A stretch of DNA of 64,000 nt from Bacteroidia bacterium (GCA_030430535.1 JAUIKY010000010.1:17885-81884), one strand, 5' to 3'. Shown: positions 17,392 through 27,168, counted from the first letter of the stretch. A program made the numbers and translations. The notes: generated by a model from the sequence alone, not told the origin.

Positions 17392-18372
17392 ATGAATAAA
17401 ATTTTAGTTTTTTCTTTCGCCCTGTTGGTTTTGGGCTGCGGTTCCCAAAAAAAGATTTCAGAAGTAGCTTCCCCACAAGAAACAAGTGAAAATTCAGTAA
17501 CCAAATTGCCGAAGACCGATATGAAATCGGCTCTGAAATATTTGGCTTCCGATGCTTTAAAAGGAAGACAAACAGGGACAGTAGGGTTAGAATCGGCGGC
17601 ACAATTTATTGAACGGGTTTTTGAAGAACACCATGTTCTGCCTTACTTTGAAACCTATCGCGATAGCTTTAAAATAAAGACTATTGATGGCTATAATATT
17701 GTGGGCTATCTTGAAGGCCATGACCCAGAGCTGAAAAACGAGTTCGTTATTCTGGGCGCCCACTACGATCATATTGGAATTGTAGACGCCGTAAACGGTG
17801 ATAATATTGCCAATGGCGCCAACGACGATGCATCGGGAACGGTGGCGGTGTTGGAGTGGGCTAAATACTTTGCAAAAACTAAAAACAACAAACGGAGCAT
17901 ATTGTTCACGCTATACGATGCTGAAGAAATGGGCTTAAAAGGTTCGGAACATTTGGCCGAAAGACTCAAAAAAGAGAATTTGAATCTGTACACCATGATC
18001 AATTTCGAAATGGTGGGTGTGCCGAGAGCTGCAAGCGAAACTATGGCTTATGTTACAGGTTTTGAACTATCGAATATGGCTGAAAAACTGAATGAATATG
18101 CCCAAGAGGACATTGTTGGTTTTTTGCCGCAAGCCAAGCAGTATAATCTGTTTCAACGTTCTGATAATTATCCATTTTACAATAGTTTTAAAATTCCGGC
18201 GCAAGCCATTTCAACCTTCGATTTCACCAATTTTGATTATTACCACCACGTTGATGATGAAGCCGATAAAATGGATTTAGTCCATATGCAAAACTTTATA
18301 AATAAAATGATTCCAGCGCTAGAAGGTATGATTAATGCACCAACAAAAGAAATAAAAATAAGCAATGAGTAA
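17392..18372 (+). CDS. M28-family zinc aminopeptidase, lipoprotein
   Basis: A 326-residue exported peptidase. The N-terminus is a lipoprotein signal (LLVLGCGSQKK). Zinc-ligand motifs typical of M28 are visible: GAHYDHIG, NGANDDASGTVAVLE with the bridging Asp, YDAEEMGLKGSEHLA with the catalytic Glu pair, and a late His in DYYHHVDDEAD. It probably trims peptides at the cell surface or in the periplasm. Its last 8 bases overlap the start of the SDR gene, so the two are translationally coupled. Confidence 0.9.
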   Translation: MNKILVFSFALLVLGCGSQKKISEVASPQETSENSVTKLPKTDMKSALKYLASDALKGRQTGTVGLESAAQFIERVFEEHHVLPYFETYRDSFKIKTIDGYNIVGYLEGHDPELKNEFVILGAHYDHIGIVDAVNGDNIANGANDDASGTVAVLEWAKYFAKTKNNKRSILFTLYDAEEMGLKGSEHLAERLKKENLNLYTMINFEMVGVPRAASETMAYVTGFELSNMAEKLNEYAQEDIVGFLPQAKQYNLFQRSDNYPFYNSFKIPAQAISTFDFTNFDYYHHVDDEADKMDLVHMQNFINKMIPALEGMINAPTKEIKISNE

Positions 18373-19048
18373 AAATATCATCATAACAGGAACAAGTAGA
18401 GGCATTGGGTTTGAGTTGGTAAAACTGTTTGCGGCTGCGGGCCACCAGGTTTTGGCACTTTCCAGAAACGATGGGCCTATCCTAGGTTTGGATTTGGAAA
18501 ATGTAACAGCTTTTTCGTTCGATTTGGCCAATGCTGAAGCTTATTCAAAAGTTGAAAAATTTATAACTGAAAATTGGCAACAAGTTGATGTGTTGATTAA
18601 CAATGCGGGAATGTTAGTTAACAAACCGTTTTCAGAAATTACCATGCAAGATTTTGAGGCGGTTTACAAAACTAACGTTTACGGGGTTGCCGAATTAACC
18701 CGCGTGGTACTACCTTTTATGGAAAAGGGAAGCCATGTAGTTACTATTAGCTCTATGGGAGGTGTTCAGGGCAGTATGAAGTTTCCGGGCTTGGCCGCCT
18801 ACAGTTCCAGTAAAGCCGCAGTAATCACTTTAACCGAATTACTCGCCGAGGAATATAAAGAATCAGGAATATCATTTAATGTGTTGGCCTTGGGCGCGGT
18901 ACAGACCGAAATGCTCGAGGAAGCCTTTCCAGGCTACCAAGCACCAACAACAGCTTTAGAAATGGCAGAATACATCTTTAATTTTTCATTAACTGGACAA
19001 AAATACTATAACGGAAAATTGTTGCAGGTTTCTAATTCTACGCCATAG
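18365..19048 (+). CDS. Short-chain dehydrogenase/reductase (SDR)
   Basis: A 227-residue Rossmann-fold oxidoreductase. The cofactor loop is TGTSRGIGFEL, the NNAG motif is LINNAGML, and the catalytic Ser-Tyr-Lys are in ISSMGGVQG and YSSSKAA. Substrate is not predictable. It overlaps the M28 peptidase by 8 bases and converges on the next gene with a 5-base gap. Confidence 0.88.
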   Translation: MSKNIIITGTSRGIGFELVKLFAAAGHQVLALSRNDGPILGLDLENVTAFSFDLANAEAYSKVEKFITENWQQVDVLINNAGMLVNKPFSEITMQDFEAVYKTNVYGVAELTRVVLPFMEKGSHVVTISSMGGVQGSMKFPGLAAYSSSKAAVITLTELLAEEYKESGISFNVLALGAVQTEMLEEAFPGYQAPTTALEMAEYIFNFSLTGQKYYNGKLLQVSNSTP

Positions 19049-19053
19049 AAACT

Positions 19054-19698
19054 TTACCTTTTTTTACCTTGATATTTATCATGCAACCCTTCCCCATTTA
19101 AAATTTTACCTGTGCATTTTTCAATTCTTGAAATTCGGGTTTTAGATTGTTTTGGAGCAGAAAAGTAAAGGATGTAACCGCGCTGTCGTCCGGGCGTTAA
19201 AGCTTCGAATGCCGTTTTTAATGTCGGGTCTTCCTCAAATTTTTGTTCCAGCTCTTCGGGTAGTGGTTCGGGGTTCTTTTTGAATTCAATTTTCAATCCT
19301 GCTTTTTCGGCTTCAATAGCTTCAAAAATATAAGCTTTAATATCGCTTTCCAGAGATTTGATTTTATCGGTATCGGTAAATTTAATCAACCGAACGGCTT
19401 GTGAGTTTTCGCCCGGCCTTTCTAAAATATTTTTGGAATCGTTCAGCAGCGCACCTTTAAAAAAACTGATGGCACTATGGTTTTTAAAAGCACAGAGCAT
19501 CAATATATTTTTTTCATTGTATGTGTAGGTGGGCATGCCCCATTTGCAATCTTCAGTTAATCCGCATTGCAAAACCAGTTTTCTTAGCGCTTCCAATTCG
19601 GCAATCCATGTGTGTACTTTGCAATCGGGCGTGCCGCCAAGAGCGCATCTTCCGCAGCCTTCTTCAAAATATTGCTCTGCTGTTTGAGTCATTTCCAT
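19054..19698 (-). CDS. YdeI/OmpD-associated family protein with DUF1801-like N-domain
   Basis: A 214-residue cytoplasmic protein of unknown biochemical role. The N-terminal half has the DUF1801 pattern (KWGMPTYTYNEKNILMLCAF, then KGALLNDSKNIL). The C-terminal half has the YdeI tail ALTPGRQRGYILYFSAPKQS and RISRIEKC. Both halves commonly occur together in Bacteroidota. It starts at an ATG close to a divergent SprT-like gene and has no operon partner. Confidence 0.8.
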   Translation of the reverse strand: MEMTQTAEQYFEEGCGRCALGGTPDCKVHTWIAELEALRKLVLQCGLTEDCKWGMPTYTYNEKNILMLCAFKNHSAISFFKGALLNDSKNILERPGENSQAVRLIKFTDTDKIKSLESDIKAYIFEAIEAEKAGLKIEFKKNPEPLPEELEQKFEEDPTLKTAFEALTPGRQRGYILYFSAPKQSKTRISRIEKCTGKILNGEGLHDKYQGKKR

Positions 19699-19789
19699 GG
19701 GTGTCAGTTTTAATGGTTAAAACGAATTTCATCATTTATTTTGATAAAGTCAAGTTTGTGTTTGGCAGAAAACTATTAATTTAGCAGTA

Positions 19790-20383
19790 ATGCAAGAACG
19801 ACTTCAAAATTACATTCCCCCCAAAGCATTGCCTAGAGTTTTAGGTTTGTTGGAGCACGACCATTTAACCGTTAAAGTAAAAAAGGAACGCAAAACCCGC
19901 CATGGCGATTACATGCGTTTGCCTAACGGAAAGCATCAAATAACCATAAATTCGAACTTGAACCCCTACCGTTTTTTAATTACGTTGGTACACGAAATTG
20001 CTCATTTTGAAGCTTATGAGAATTTTGGGAAGTTTATAAAACCACACGGTAAAGAATGGAAGAAAACGTTTCAGCATTTAATGTTGCCCTTTTTAAATCC
20101 GGATATTTTTCCTGTTGAATTGTTGCCGCTTTTAGCAAAGCATTTTAAAAATCCCAAAGCATCGAGCGACACCGATGCGCCTTTAGCCTTAGCTTTAAAG
20201 CAATTTGACGAACCCAATAATAAATCGTATGTTTTTGAAGTACCTTTGGGGCGGGAGTTTAAACTCTATAACGGACGGGTTTTTAAAAAAGGAAACAAGC
20301 GCGTTAAGCGTTTTGAATGCATTGAGGTTAAAACAGGCCGATTGTACTTGTTTAACCCCAATGCCGAAGTAGAGATTGTTTAA
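19790..20383 (+). CDS. SprT-like zinc metallopeptidase domain protein
   Basis: A 197-residue protein with a zincin motif VHEIAHFEAYENFGKF, followed by PHGKEWKKTFQHLMLPF, as in the SprT/SPRTN-like family. A C-terminal segment (YVFEVPLGREFKLYNGRVFK, KGNKRVKRFECIE) resembles the zinc-ribbon region but has few Cys, so that ribbon looks degenerate. Family members have been linked to DNA-protein crosslink removal in other organisms; no function can be assigned here. It is transcribed towards manC. Confidence 0.82.
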   Translation: MQERLQNYIPPKALPRVLGLLEHDHLTVKVKKERKTRHGDYMRLPNGKHQITINSNLNPYRFLITLVHEIAHFEAYENFGKFIKPHGKEWKKTFQHLMLPFLNPDIFPVELLPLLAKHFKNPKASSDTDAPLALALKQFDEPNNKSYVFEVPLGREFKLYNGRVFKKGNKRVKRFECIEVKTGRLYLFNPNAEVEIV

Positions 20384-20439
20384 TTACGGAATATGCATAA
20401 CGAGCTAATTTATGTGCATTCCTATAAAATAAAGTAAAT

Positions 20440-21519
20440 ATGAATAAGAATTATTATGCCATATTAATGGCAGGAGGAGTAGGGTCTAGATTTTGGCCAG
20501 TAAGTACGCAGGATTTTCCTAAGCAATTTCACGATATGTTGGGTACTGGAGATACTTTGATTCAGAAAACATTCCAGCGTTTGGCTCATTTAATTCCTAA
20601 GGAAAATATCTATATTTTAACTAACGAGCGTTATAACGATTTGGTGTTGGAACAATTGCCAGAAGTCACCCAAAAACAGGTGGTTTTAGAACCAGCCATG
20701 CGAAACACAGCGCCCTGCATTTTGTATGCTTCGTTAAAAATACAGAAGGAAAACCCCGACGCGGTAATGATTGTGGCACCCAGTGACCATTGGATTGAAG
20801 ACGAACAAGCTTTTTCAAACAATGTTAAGCAGGCCTTTGATTTTTGTGAGAAAAACGATGCGTTGATGACCTTGGGTATTCAGCCTACTTTCCCGAATAC
20901 GGGGTATGGTTATATTGAGTTTGATAAATCTGCTTCGGAAGATATTAAATCAGTTAACCAATTTAGGGAAAAACCAGATTATGAAGCCGCCAAAGAGTTT
21001 ATTGCTAAAGGAAACTTTTTATGGAATGCGGGCATATTTATGTGGAGCGTAAAAAGTGTGGTTGAAGCTTTTAAGAAGAATCAACCAAGTTTATATGCGC
21101 ATTTTGAAGCAGGAATTTCTACCTATAACACTCAAGGAGAAGCTGCTTTTATTGAAGAAAACTATCCCAAAGCCGAGAACATTTCGGTAGATTATGCCAT
21201 TATGGAAAAATCGAGCAATGTGTTTGTGATTGCAGCCGATTTCGATTGGAACGACTTGGGTACCTGGGGCAGTCTTTACGATAAACTGGATAAAACCGAA
21301 AACGGCAATGCGGTGGTTAATGCCAGAACCTTAGTAGAAGATGCCACAGGGAATATGATCAGTACCCCAAAAAATAAGATTGTGGTGATTGATGGTATTC
21401 AGGATTATATTATTGTTGATAAAGACGAAGTTTTACTTATCTTTCCTAAGTCGAAAGAACAGGATATTAAGAAAACCCTCCAAAAGGTAAAAGACAAGTT
21501 TGGAGAGCAATATGGCTAA
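20440..21519 (+). CDS. manC: Mannose-1-phosphate guanylyltransferase
   Basis: A 359-residue nucleotidyltransferase making GDP-mannose from GTP and mannose-1-phosphate. The signature YAILMAGGVGSRFWPVS is followed by PKQFHDMLG. VAPSDHWIEDE, GYGYIEF and FREKPDYE bind the sugar nucleotide. NISVDYAIMEKSSNVFV and FDWNDLGTWGSLYD are standard. It is the monofunctional form, without a phosphomannose isomerase domain. GDP-mannose feeds glycan and O-antigen synthesis. Only three bases separate it from the DUF389 gene. Confidence 0.93.
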   Translation: MNKNYYAILMAGGVGSRFWPVSTQDFPKQFHDMLGTGDTLIQKTFQRLAHLIPKENIYILTNERYNDLVLEQLPEVTQKQVVLEPAMRNTAPCILYASLKIQKENPDAVMIVAPSDHWIEDEQAFSNNVKQAFDFCEKNDALMTLGIQPTFPNTGYGYIEFDKSASEDIKSVNQFREKPDYEAAKEFIAKGNFLWNAGIFMWSVKSVVEAFKKNQPSLYAHFEAGISTYNTQGEAAFIEENYPKAENISVDYAIMEKSSNVFVIAADFDWNDLGTWGSLYDKLDKTENGNAVVNARTLVEDATGNMISTPKNKIVVIDGIQDYIIVDKDEVLLIFPKSKEQDIKKTLQKVKDKFGEQYG

Positions 21520-21522
21520 AAT

Positions 21523-22998
21523 ATGAGCGAAGAAAGTAAGTTCAATTTCTCTGAGGAAGAAGGGAAAAAAAAGGTAAACGTCGAGCAGTCTAAAAAAGAA
21601 ATTAAAAAGGAAGCTCAGGGTCTGGCGGTTAGCGTTAGTAAATTTTTAAGTGAACTTTTAGATTTTAGGGACGATACCGACCGCGATGCCACCATTACAG
21701 CCATAAAAGCCGATATTTCCTTTAAAGGTGCAACGGCTTGGATTTTGGTCTGTTCCATTTTCGTGGCGTCTATTGGTTTAAATGCCAACTCAACCGCAGT
21801 GGTTATCGGGGCCATGTTAATTTCGCCGTTAATGGGGCCTATCTTGGGCGTGGGGCTGTCTATCGCCATTAATGATATAGATACCTTAAAACGATCGTTG
21901 GTCAATTTGGCTATTATGATCGTACTCAGTTTAATTACGGCTTTTTTATTCTTTTGGCTTTTTCCGCTTAGCGAGGAAACCTCCGAACTTTTAGGGCGAA
22001 CCCGCCCCGATATTAGGGATGTACTTATTGCCTTTTTTGGTGGATTGGCACTCATTATTGCCCGTACCAAAAAAGGAACTATCGCTTCGGTTATTTTTGG
22101 TGTGGCCATTGCCACTGCTTTAATGCCGCCATTGTGTACTGCTGGCTACGGGCTGGCCGAAGGTAACTTGATTTATTTTGGTGGTGCTATGTATCTGTTT
22201 ACCATCAATACTATTTTTATTGCGTTGGCTACATTTTTGGTGTTGAAGTTGTTGCGTTTCCCCATGTTGCGGTATGCCAATTCACAAAAGCGCCGCTTTA
22301 TTTCAAGGGTAGCCATGGGCTTGGCTATAGTGGTAATGATTCCTGCGGTTTGGACTTTTATAAATGTTTTGACCGAAAGCCGCTATCAAAGAGATTATAA
22401 CAACTTTATCAAGAATGAAGTAGAATCCAACGAAAACTTGTGGTTGCAAAGACATAGCATGAATATGGATACCCAAACCATATCACTTTATTTTAATGGT
22501 GAATTGACCGACGCCACAATAACCGACTTGGAAAATGAAATGAAAGGCTACGAAAATATTCAATATTTTAAACTGAATATCTCTGGAAATAAAAATAGAA
22601 GTTCCGATAAAATTTTAGAACTTTATGATAAGGCTACTGTAGATATAGAACAAAAAGATTACATTATTAAAGGGCTTAATGAGGAAATAGAAACGCTTAA
22701 AAACAATGTGGTGAGCCTCAATAATCAACTGGAAGATAAAGCTAAAAAAGCCAATATGGTACTGTATTCCACCGTTGCTAAAGATGCTAAAATTAAGTTT
22801 TCAGATTTACGTTATTTCGGGATGGCCAAAATGCTAGAATCAACAGATTTCATTAAAGTAGATACTGTTGATGTGGTTAGCGTAAAATGGAATTCGAAAC
22901 TTGCAGATAGCGTTATAAGCAAAAAGGAAGCCGAATTAAAAACTTGGCTTAAAGGCGTCCTTAAAACAGATAAATTGCTGCTGCTGAAAGAAAAATAG
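21523..22998 (+). CDS. DUF389 / TIGR00341-type integral membrane protein
   Basis: A 491-residue protein. A charged N-terminus leads to the DUF389 membrane core (residues ~70-270) with the family motif NANSTAVVIGAMLISPLMGP and about six membrane segments, including IATALMPPLCTAGYGLA. The C-terminal ~200 residues are soluble, with a probable coiled coil (EEIETLKNNVVSLNNQLEDK). The family's role is unsettled. It is probably cotranscribed with manC and converges on the Mla-type ABC genes with one base between stops. Confidence 0.88.
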   Translation: MSEESKFNFSEEEGKKKVNVEQSKKEIKKEAQGLAVSVSKFLSELLDFRDDTDRDATITAIKADISFKGATAWILVCSIFVASIGLNANSTAVVIGAMLISPLMGPILGVGLSIAINDIDTLKRSLVNLAIMIVLSLITAFLFFWLFPLSEETSELLGRTRPDIRDVLIAFFGGLALIIARTKKGTIASVIFGVAIATALMPPLCTAGYGLAEGNLIYFGGAMYLFTINTIFIALATFLVLKLLRFPMLRYANSQKRRFISRVAMGLAIVVMIPAVWTFINVLTESRYQRDYNNFIKNEVESNENLWLQRHSMNMDTQTISLYFNGELTDATITDLENEMKGYENIQYFKLNISGNKNRSSDKILELYDKATVDIEQKDYIIKGLNEEIETLKNNVVSLNNQLEDKAKKANMVLYSTVAKDAKIKFSDLRYFGMAKMLESTDFIKVDTVDVVSVKWNSKLADSVISKKEAELKTWLKGVLKTDKLLLLKEK

Positions 22999-22999
22999 A

Positions 23000-23767
23000 T
23001 TATTGATCTTCCTCCAAGTACATTTTACGTACTTTTTTAAACAATTCGGAGGAGTAAACAAAATTGGTAACGGCCTTATTGTCGGTTTTAAAAATGTTTT
23101 CGTTGGAACCTTCCCATTCTTTGTAACCATTTTTTAGGAATACGATTTTTTCGCCAATCTCCATCACCGAGTTCATGTCGTGCGAATTGATTACGGTAGT
23201 AATTTGGTATTCATCGGTAATCTCTTGAATTAAATTGTCTATAACCATCGATGTTTTGGGGTCAAGCCCAGAATTGGGCTCATCACAAAATAAATACTTG
23301 GGCTTGTTAACTATAGCACGGGCTATGGCTACACGTTTTTGCATGCCGCCCGAGGCTTCACTGGGCATTTTTTTGTGCGCATCATCAAGGTTAACCCGCT
23401 TCAGTACAAAATCGGCACGGTCTTGCATTTCACTTTTTGCCATTTTGGTAAACATGCGCAATGGGAACATCACGTTTTCTTCAATAGTCATCGAATCGAA
23501 CAACGCGCTACCTTGAAAAACCATACCTATTTCGGCACGTATGTTTCGTTTTTCGTCTTCAGACAGTTTTGAGAATATTTTCCCGTCGTAAGCGATGCTA
23601 CCTTCCTCGTAATTGAATAAGCCAAGCAAACATTTTAAAAATACGGTTTTTCCAGAGCCACTTTGCCCAATAATCAAGTTGGTTTTTCCTTTTTCAAAGG
23701 TGGTGCTGATGCCTTTTAAAATATGGGCATCTCCAAACGATTTGTGTAAATCCTTAACTTCTATCAT
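23000..23767 (-). CDS. mlaF: ABC transporter ATPase, MlaF-like
   Basis: A 255-residue ATPase that powers lipid transport in the Mla/Mce family. Walker A is GQSGSGKTVFLKCLLG, the Q-loop is MVFQGSALFDSMTIEENV, the signature is ASGGMQKRVAIARAI and Walker B is YLFCDEPNSGLDPKTS. The ATG at 23767 (MIEVKDLHKSFG) is the standard start and overlaps the stop of the permease gene by one base (TAATG), so translation is coupled. The longer frame to 23827 lies inside the permease gene. The Mce/MlaD protein is not in the window. Confidence 0.92.
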   Translation of the reverse strand: MIEVKDLHKSFGDAHILKGISTTFEKGKTNLIIGQSGSGKTVFLKCLLGLFNYEEGSIAYDGKIFSKLSEDEKRNIRAEIGMVFQGSALFDSMTIEENVMFPLRMFTKMAKSEMQDRADFVLKRVNLDDAHKKMPSEASGGMQKRVAIARAIVNKPKYLFCDEPNSGLDPKTSMVIDNLIQEITDEYQITTVINSHDMNSVMEIGEKIVFLKNGYKEWEGSNENIFKTDNKAVTNFVYSSELFKKVRKMYLEEDQ

Positions 23768-24504
23768 TAGCCTAGCAACATATCGGTTAATAAATAATTC
23801 AGTAAAATAATAACTACCGAGGTCCAAACAAAAGCGGTGGTGCTGGCTTTGCCCACTTCAAGTGCGCCGCCTTTCATGTAATACCCATAAAAAGAAGGCA
23901 CGGTGGCCAAAATAATGGCGAATACAAAGGTTTTAATAAAAGCATAGGCCACATGGAAAGTTTCAAAATCGGTTTGAATTCCAGTAATATAATCCTGTAA
24001 TGTAGAATAGCCTCCAAAAACGCAAGCCGCCATACCGCCCAAAATACCCAAAAACATGCCAATGGCAATGGCAAACGGGTAGAGCATTAAAGCGATGGTT
24101 TTCGGAAAAACAAGGTAGTTGAGGGAGTTTATACCCATAACCTCCAGCGCATCAATCTGTTCGGTAACGCGCATAGTACCAATGCTGGAAGTGATGAACG
24201 ATCCTACTTTTCCAGCCATAATGATGGAGGTAAAGGTTGGCGCAAATTCCAAAATAATGGATTGGCGTGTAGCAAACCCTACTAAATATCCGGGAATTAG
24301 CGGGTTGTCGATGTTCAAAGCGGTTTGAATGGTGATTACGCCCCCCACGAAAAATGAAATAAAGGCAATAATACCCAATGAGCCTATTATGAGGTCGTCA
24401 ATGTCCTTCAGTATCAATGTGCGCATAACCGACCATTTGGTAGGCTTTCGGAACATTTCAGCAATCATTAAAAAATAGGCCCCTATATTTTGAAGGTAAG
24501 TCAT
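23767..24504 (-). CDS. mlaE: ABC transporter permease, MlaE-like
   Basis: A 245-residue membrane permease of the MlaE family. Hallmarks include FFVGGVITIQTALN, the domain-swapped TRQSIILEFAPTFTSIIMAG region, ALEVMGINSLNYLVFPKTIA and several hydrophobic segments to the C-terminus. It works with the following ATPase to move phospholipids across the envelope. The ATG at 24504 is preferred over an in-frame TTG two codons upstream. It is the first gene of the pair. Confidence 0.92.
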   Translation of the reverse strand: MTYLQNIGAYFLMIAEMFRKPTKWSVMRTLILKDIDDLIIGSLGIIAFISFFVGGVITIQTALNIDNPLIPGYLVGFATRQSIILEFAPTFTSIIMAGKVGSFITSSIGTMRVTEQIDALEVMGINSLNYLVFPKTIALMLYPFAIAIGMFLGILGGMAACVFGGYSTLQDYITGIQTDFETFHVAYAFIKTFVFAIILATVPSFYGYYMKGGALEVGKASTTAFVWTSVVIILLNYLLTDMLLG

Positions 24505-24583
24505 AAGCAAATTTGTTGTGCTAAAGTAAAAAAAAGTTAGGGGTATTTAACTTTAATTTTAAATTATGATGTGTTTAAAACTG

Positions 24584-24591
24584 TATTTTTG
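24584..24591 (+). promoter_or_regulatory. -7 box for the PafA-like gene (TATTTTTG)
   Basis: TATTTTTG matches TAnnTTTG and ends 15 bases before the ATG at 24607, giving a very short leader. Confidence 0.5.
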
Positions 24592-24606
24592 GGCAAAATT
24601 TAACGT

Positions 24607-26262
24607 ATGAAAAATATTCTATTCGCAACCCTTCTATTAATTACCGGGTTTCCCACTAATTCACAAAACGCTCCTACCTCAAATAAAATAGGTTCAGATT
24701 TGTCAAGACCTAAACTTGTGGTTGGGATTGTGGTAGACCAAATGCGATATGATTATTTAACCCGTTTTTACCATAGATATGGCGAAGGTGGTTTTAAGCG
24801 CATGATGGCCGAAGGATTTAATTGCAAAAACAACCATTTTAACTACATCCCCACAAAAACGGGGCCGGGCCATGCATCGGTGTATTCGGGTACAACCCCA
24901 AAATATCACGGCATTATTGCGAACGATTGGTATGATAAAGAAACCAAAAGTATGGTGTATTGTGCAGGTGATAATAGCGTGAATTCTGTAGGAACCACTA
25001 ATTCTGACGGAAAAATGTCGCCACACCGTATGCAAACCACCACTTTTGCTGATGAAAACAGATTGTTTACCCAAATGCGCGGAAAAACCATCGGGATTTC
25101 CATTAAAGACCGTGGGTCAATCCTTCCTGCCGGCCATACCGCAAATGCTGCATATTGGTTTACGGGACGCAACGAAGGCCATTTTATAAGCAGTACTTTT
25201 TATATGGATGCTTTACCAAAATGGGTGGAAAAGTTCAACAAATCTAAAACTGTGGAATCTTATATGAAACCGTGGACTACGCTTTACGATACGGATACTT
25301 ATGTAGAAAGTGGAAGCGACAAAAACGATTTTGAAGGTTCATTCAGGGGAAAAGAAACGGCTACTTTTCCGTATGATTTAAAAGAGCTATCGGCCCAAAA
25401 CTCAGGATTTGATATCTTAAAAACCACGCCTTACGGAAACAGCATAGTAACCGATTTTGCCATTGCTGCCATTAAAGGAGAGCAACTTGGGCAAGATAAT
25501 ATTACAGATGTGTTGGCAGTTAGTTATTCAAGTACCGATTATATCGGACACAAATTTGGGGTGAACTCCAAGGAAATTCAAGATACTTATCTACGTTTAG
25601 ATTTAGAGCTGGAGCGGTTTTTTAAATTTTTAGATAAAGAAGTTGGCAAAGACGAATACACCGTATTTTTAACTGCCGACCACGCCGCCGTTGAAGTGCC
25701 TGCTTATCTAAATTCCGTTAAAATCCCTGCTGGCTATTTAAATAACAATCAGCGTAAACAAGATTTTAACGACTTTTTGATTGAAACGTATGGCACCAGC
25801 GATATTCTTGAAAATGTAAGTAATGACCAAATTTTCCTGAACAGGGAAAAGGTAAAAGAATTGGGGCTGAATTTAAGAGAAGTACAGGAGGCTATTGTTT
25901 ACGAGCAACTGAGTTATCCAAATGTTTACAAGGCATACACAGCAACGGCCATGAGTTCGGTAAACTTCGTTGACGGTATCGAGGCCCTTTTGCAAAAGGG
26001 GTTTAACCAAAAACGCTCAGGAGATGTGCTTTTGGTTAACGATCCTGCTTTTGCATCATACGGGCACACAGGCTCCACGCATGGAACGGGTATGAATTAC
26101 GATACACACGTGCCGTTATTGTTTTTTGGAAAAGGCATAAAAAGTGGGCAAACCTTCCAAAAAACTGAAATCACAGATATTGCTCCAACCATGTCAGCGC
26201 TTTTGGGTACTAGCTTCCCGAATGGAGCTGTCGGGCAACCTTTGGAATTTGTTTTTGAATAA
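24607..26262 (+). CDS. PafA-like alkaline phosphatase family protein
   Basis: A 551-residue exported phosphomonoesterase of the alkaline phosphatase superfamily. It has a signal peptide (residues ~1-19). VGIVVDQMRYDYLTRF carries the first metal Asp. TKTGPGHASVYSG carries the Thr nucleophile used by PafA-type enzymes. SSTDYIGHKFG and LTADHAAVEVP supply further metal ligands, and HTGSTHGTG the last His. The enzyme would release phosphate from organic esters outside the cell, possibly under phosphate limitation. The stop overlaps the NUC1 start (TAATG). Confidence 0.88.
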   Translation: MKNILFATLLLITGFPTNSQNAPTSNKIGSDLSRPKLVVGIVVDQMRYDYLTRFYHRYGEGGFKRMMAEGFNCKNNHFNYIPTKTGPGHASVYSGTTPKYHGIIANDWYDKETKSMVYCAGDNSVNSVGTTNSDGKMSPHRMQTTTFADENRLFTQMRGKTIGISIKDRGSILPAGHTANAAYWFTGRNEGHFISSTFYMDALPKWVEKFNKSKTVESYMKPWTTLYDTDTYVESGSDKNDFEGSFRGKETATFPYDLKELSAQNSGFDILKTTPYGNSIVTDFAIAAIKGEQLGQDNITDVLAVSYSSTDYIGHKFGVNSKEIQDTYLRLDLELERFFKFLDKEVGKDEYTVFLTADHAAVEVPAYLNSVKIPAGYLNNNQRKQDFNDFLIETYGTSDILENVSNDQIFLNREKVKELGLNLREVQEAIVYEQLSYPNVYKAYTATAMSSVNFVDGIEALLQKGFNQKRSGDVLLVNDPAFASYGHTGSTHGTGMNYDTHVPLLFFGKGIKSGQTFQKTEITDIAPTMSALLGTSFPNGAVGQPLEFVFE

Positions 26263-27068
26263 TGACTAAGAGAACGGCATATTCGCTTGTAGCTATCCTT
26301 ATCGTTGTTGGGATTTATGGCTATGAGCATTTTTTAAAGGAAGAAGAAAAAACCGAAGTGGTTGCTGATGGCGAAACCATAAAAACCGAAACCAACGAAT
26401 ACTTTTTGCCTACCAGTAACACGGGGCAAGTGGTACATCACAATGGTTACTCACTGTCTTATAATGAAACGCACGAACAAGCAGAATGGGTGGCTTATGA
26501 ATTGAAGAAATCGCACCTTTCTAGCACTAACCATAAACGCCCTTACTTTGAAATAGACGAAGCTGTAAAAACAGGCGCGGCCCATTGGCGTAATTATAAA
26601 AACTCGGGCTATGACCGCGGACATCTGTGCCCGGCTGGCGATAGGCGTTACAGCAAACAAGCCCACGATGAAACGTTTTTAACCAGTAATATTAGTCCGC
26701 AAGAACATCAGTTCAATTCAGGTGTTTGGAATACTTTGGAACAGAAAGTGCGTTATTGGGCCAGTAAATACGATGGCGTTTTTGTGGTGACAGGAGGTGT
26801 TTTGAAAGATGGATTGGAAACCATTGGTGAAGAACAGGTATCGGTGCCCAAGCAATTTTATAAAGTATTGATTGATAATAATAATGGAAATCCCAAAATG
26901 ATTGCTTTTTTAATGCGACATGAAGATTCCGATAAGCCCCTTTACGAATTTGTAGTACCGGTTGACTCTATTGAAAAAATTACAGGAATTGATTTTTTTC
27001 AGCAATTGGACGACACTATTGAAAACAAATTGGAAGCCTCAAGCAGTTATAAAGGCTGGAGTTTTTAG
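26262..27068 (+). CDS. DNA/RNA non-specific endonuclease, NUC1 family, membrane-anchored
   Basis: A 268-residue nuclease of the His-Me finger NUC1 family. Residues 4-20 form one hydrophobic N-terminal anchor. NSGYDRGHLCPAGDRR carries the DRGH catalytic motif, and TFLTSNISPQEHQFNSGVW the metal-binding Asn. It would degrade DNA and RNA outside the cytoplasm. Coupling to the phosphatase gene by a one-base overlap suggests a joint role in taking phosphate from extracellular nucleic acids, which is inference. Confidence 0.9.
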   Translation: MTKRTAYSLVAILIVVGIYGYEHFLKEEEKTEVVADGETIKTETNEYFLPTSNTGQVVHHNGYSLSYNETHEQAEWVAYELKKSHLSSTNHKRPYFEIDEAVKTGAAHWRNYKNSGYDRGHLCPAGDRRYSKQAHDETFLTSNISPQEHQFNSGVWNTLEQKVRYWASKYDGVFVVTGGVLKDGLETIGEEQVSVPKQFYKVLIDNNNGNPKMIAFLMRHEDSDKPLYEFVVPVDSIEKITGIDFFQQLDDTIENKLEASSSYKGWSF

Positions 27069-27079
27069 TTTCGTTAGAA

Positions 27080-27125
27080 GTAGGTAGTATGGTCATACTC
27101 AGCGCAGTTGAAACATGTATAAACT
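27080..27125. repeat. Diverged dispersed-repeat copy in a convergent gap
   Basis: GGTCATACTCAGCGCAGTTGAAAC (about 27089-27112; not split here) resembles the CTCAGCG(C)AGTCGAAA family. It lies between the convergent NUC1 and GT2 genes. The match is by eye and imperfect. Confidence 0.4.
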
Positions 27126-27168
27126 GCTGCCAAGAGATTGCTGCGTTTTTTTACTTGAAAGACTCAAA

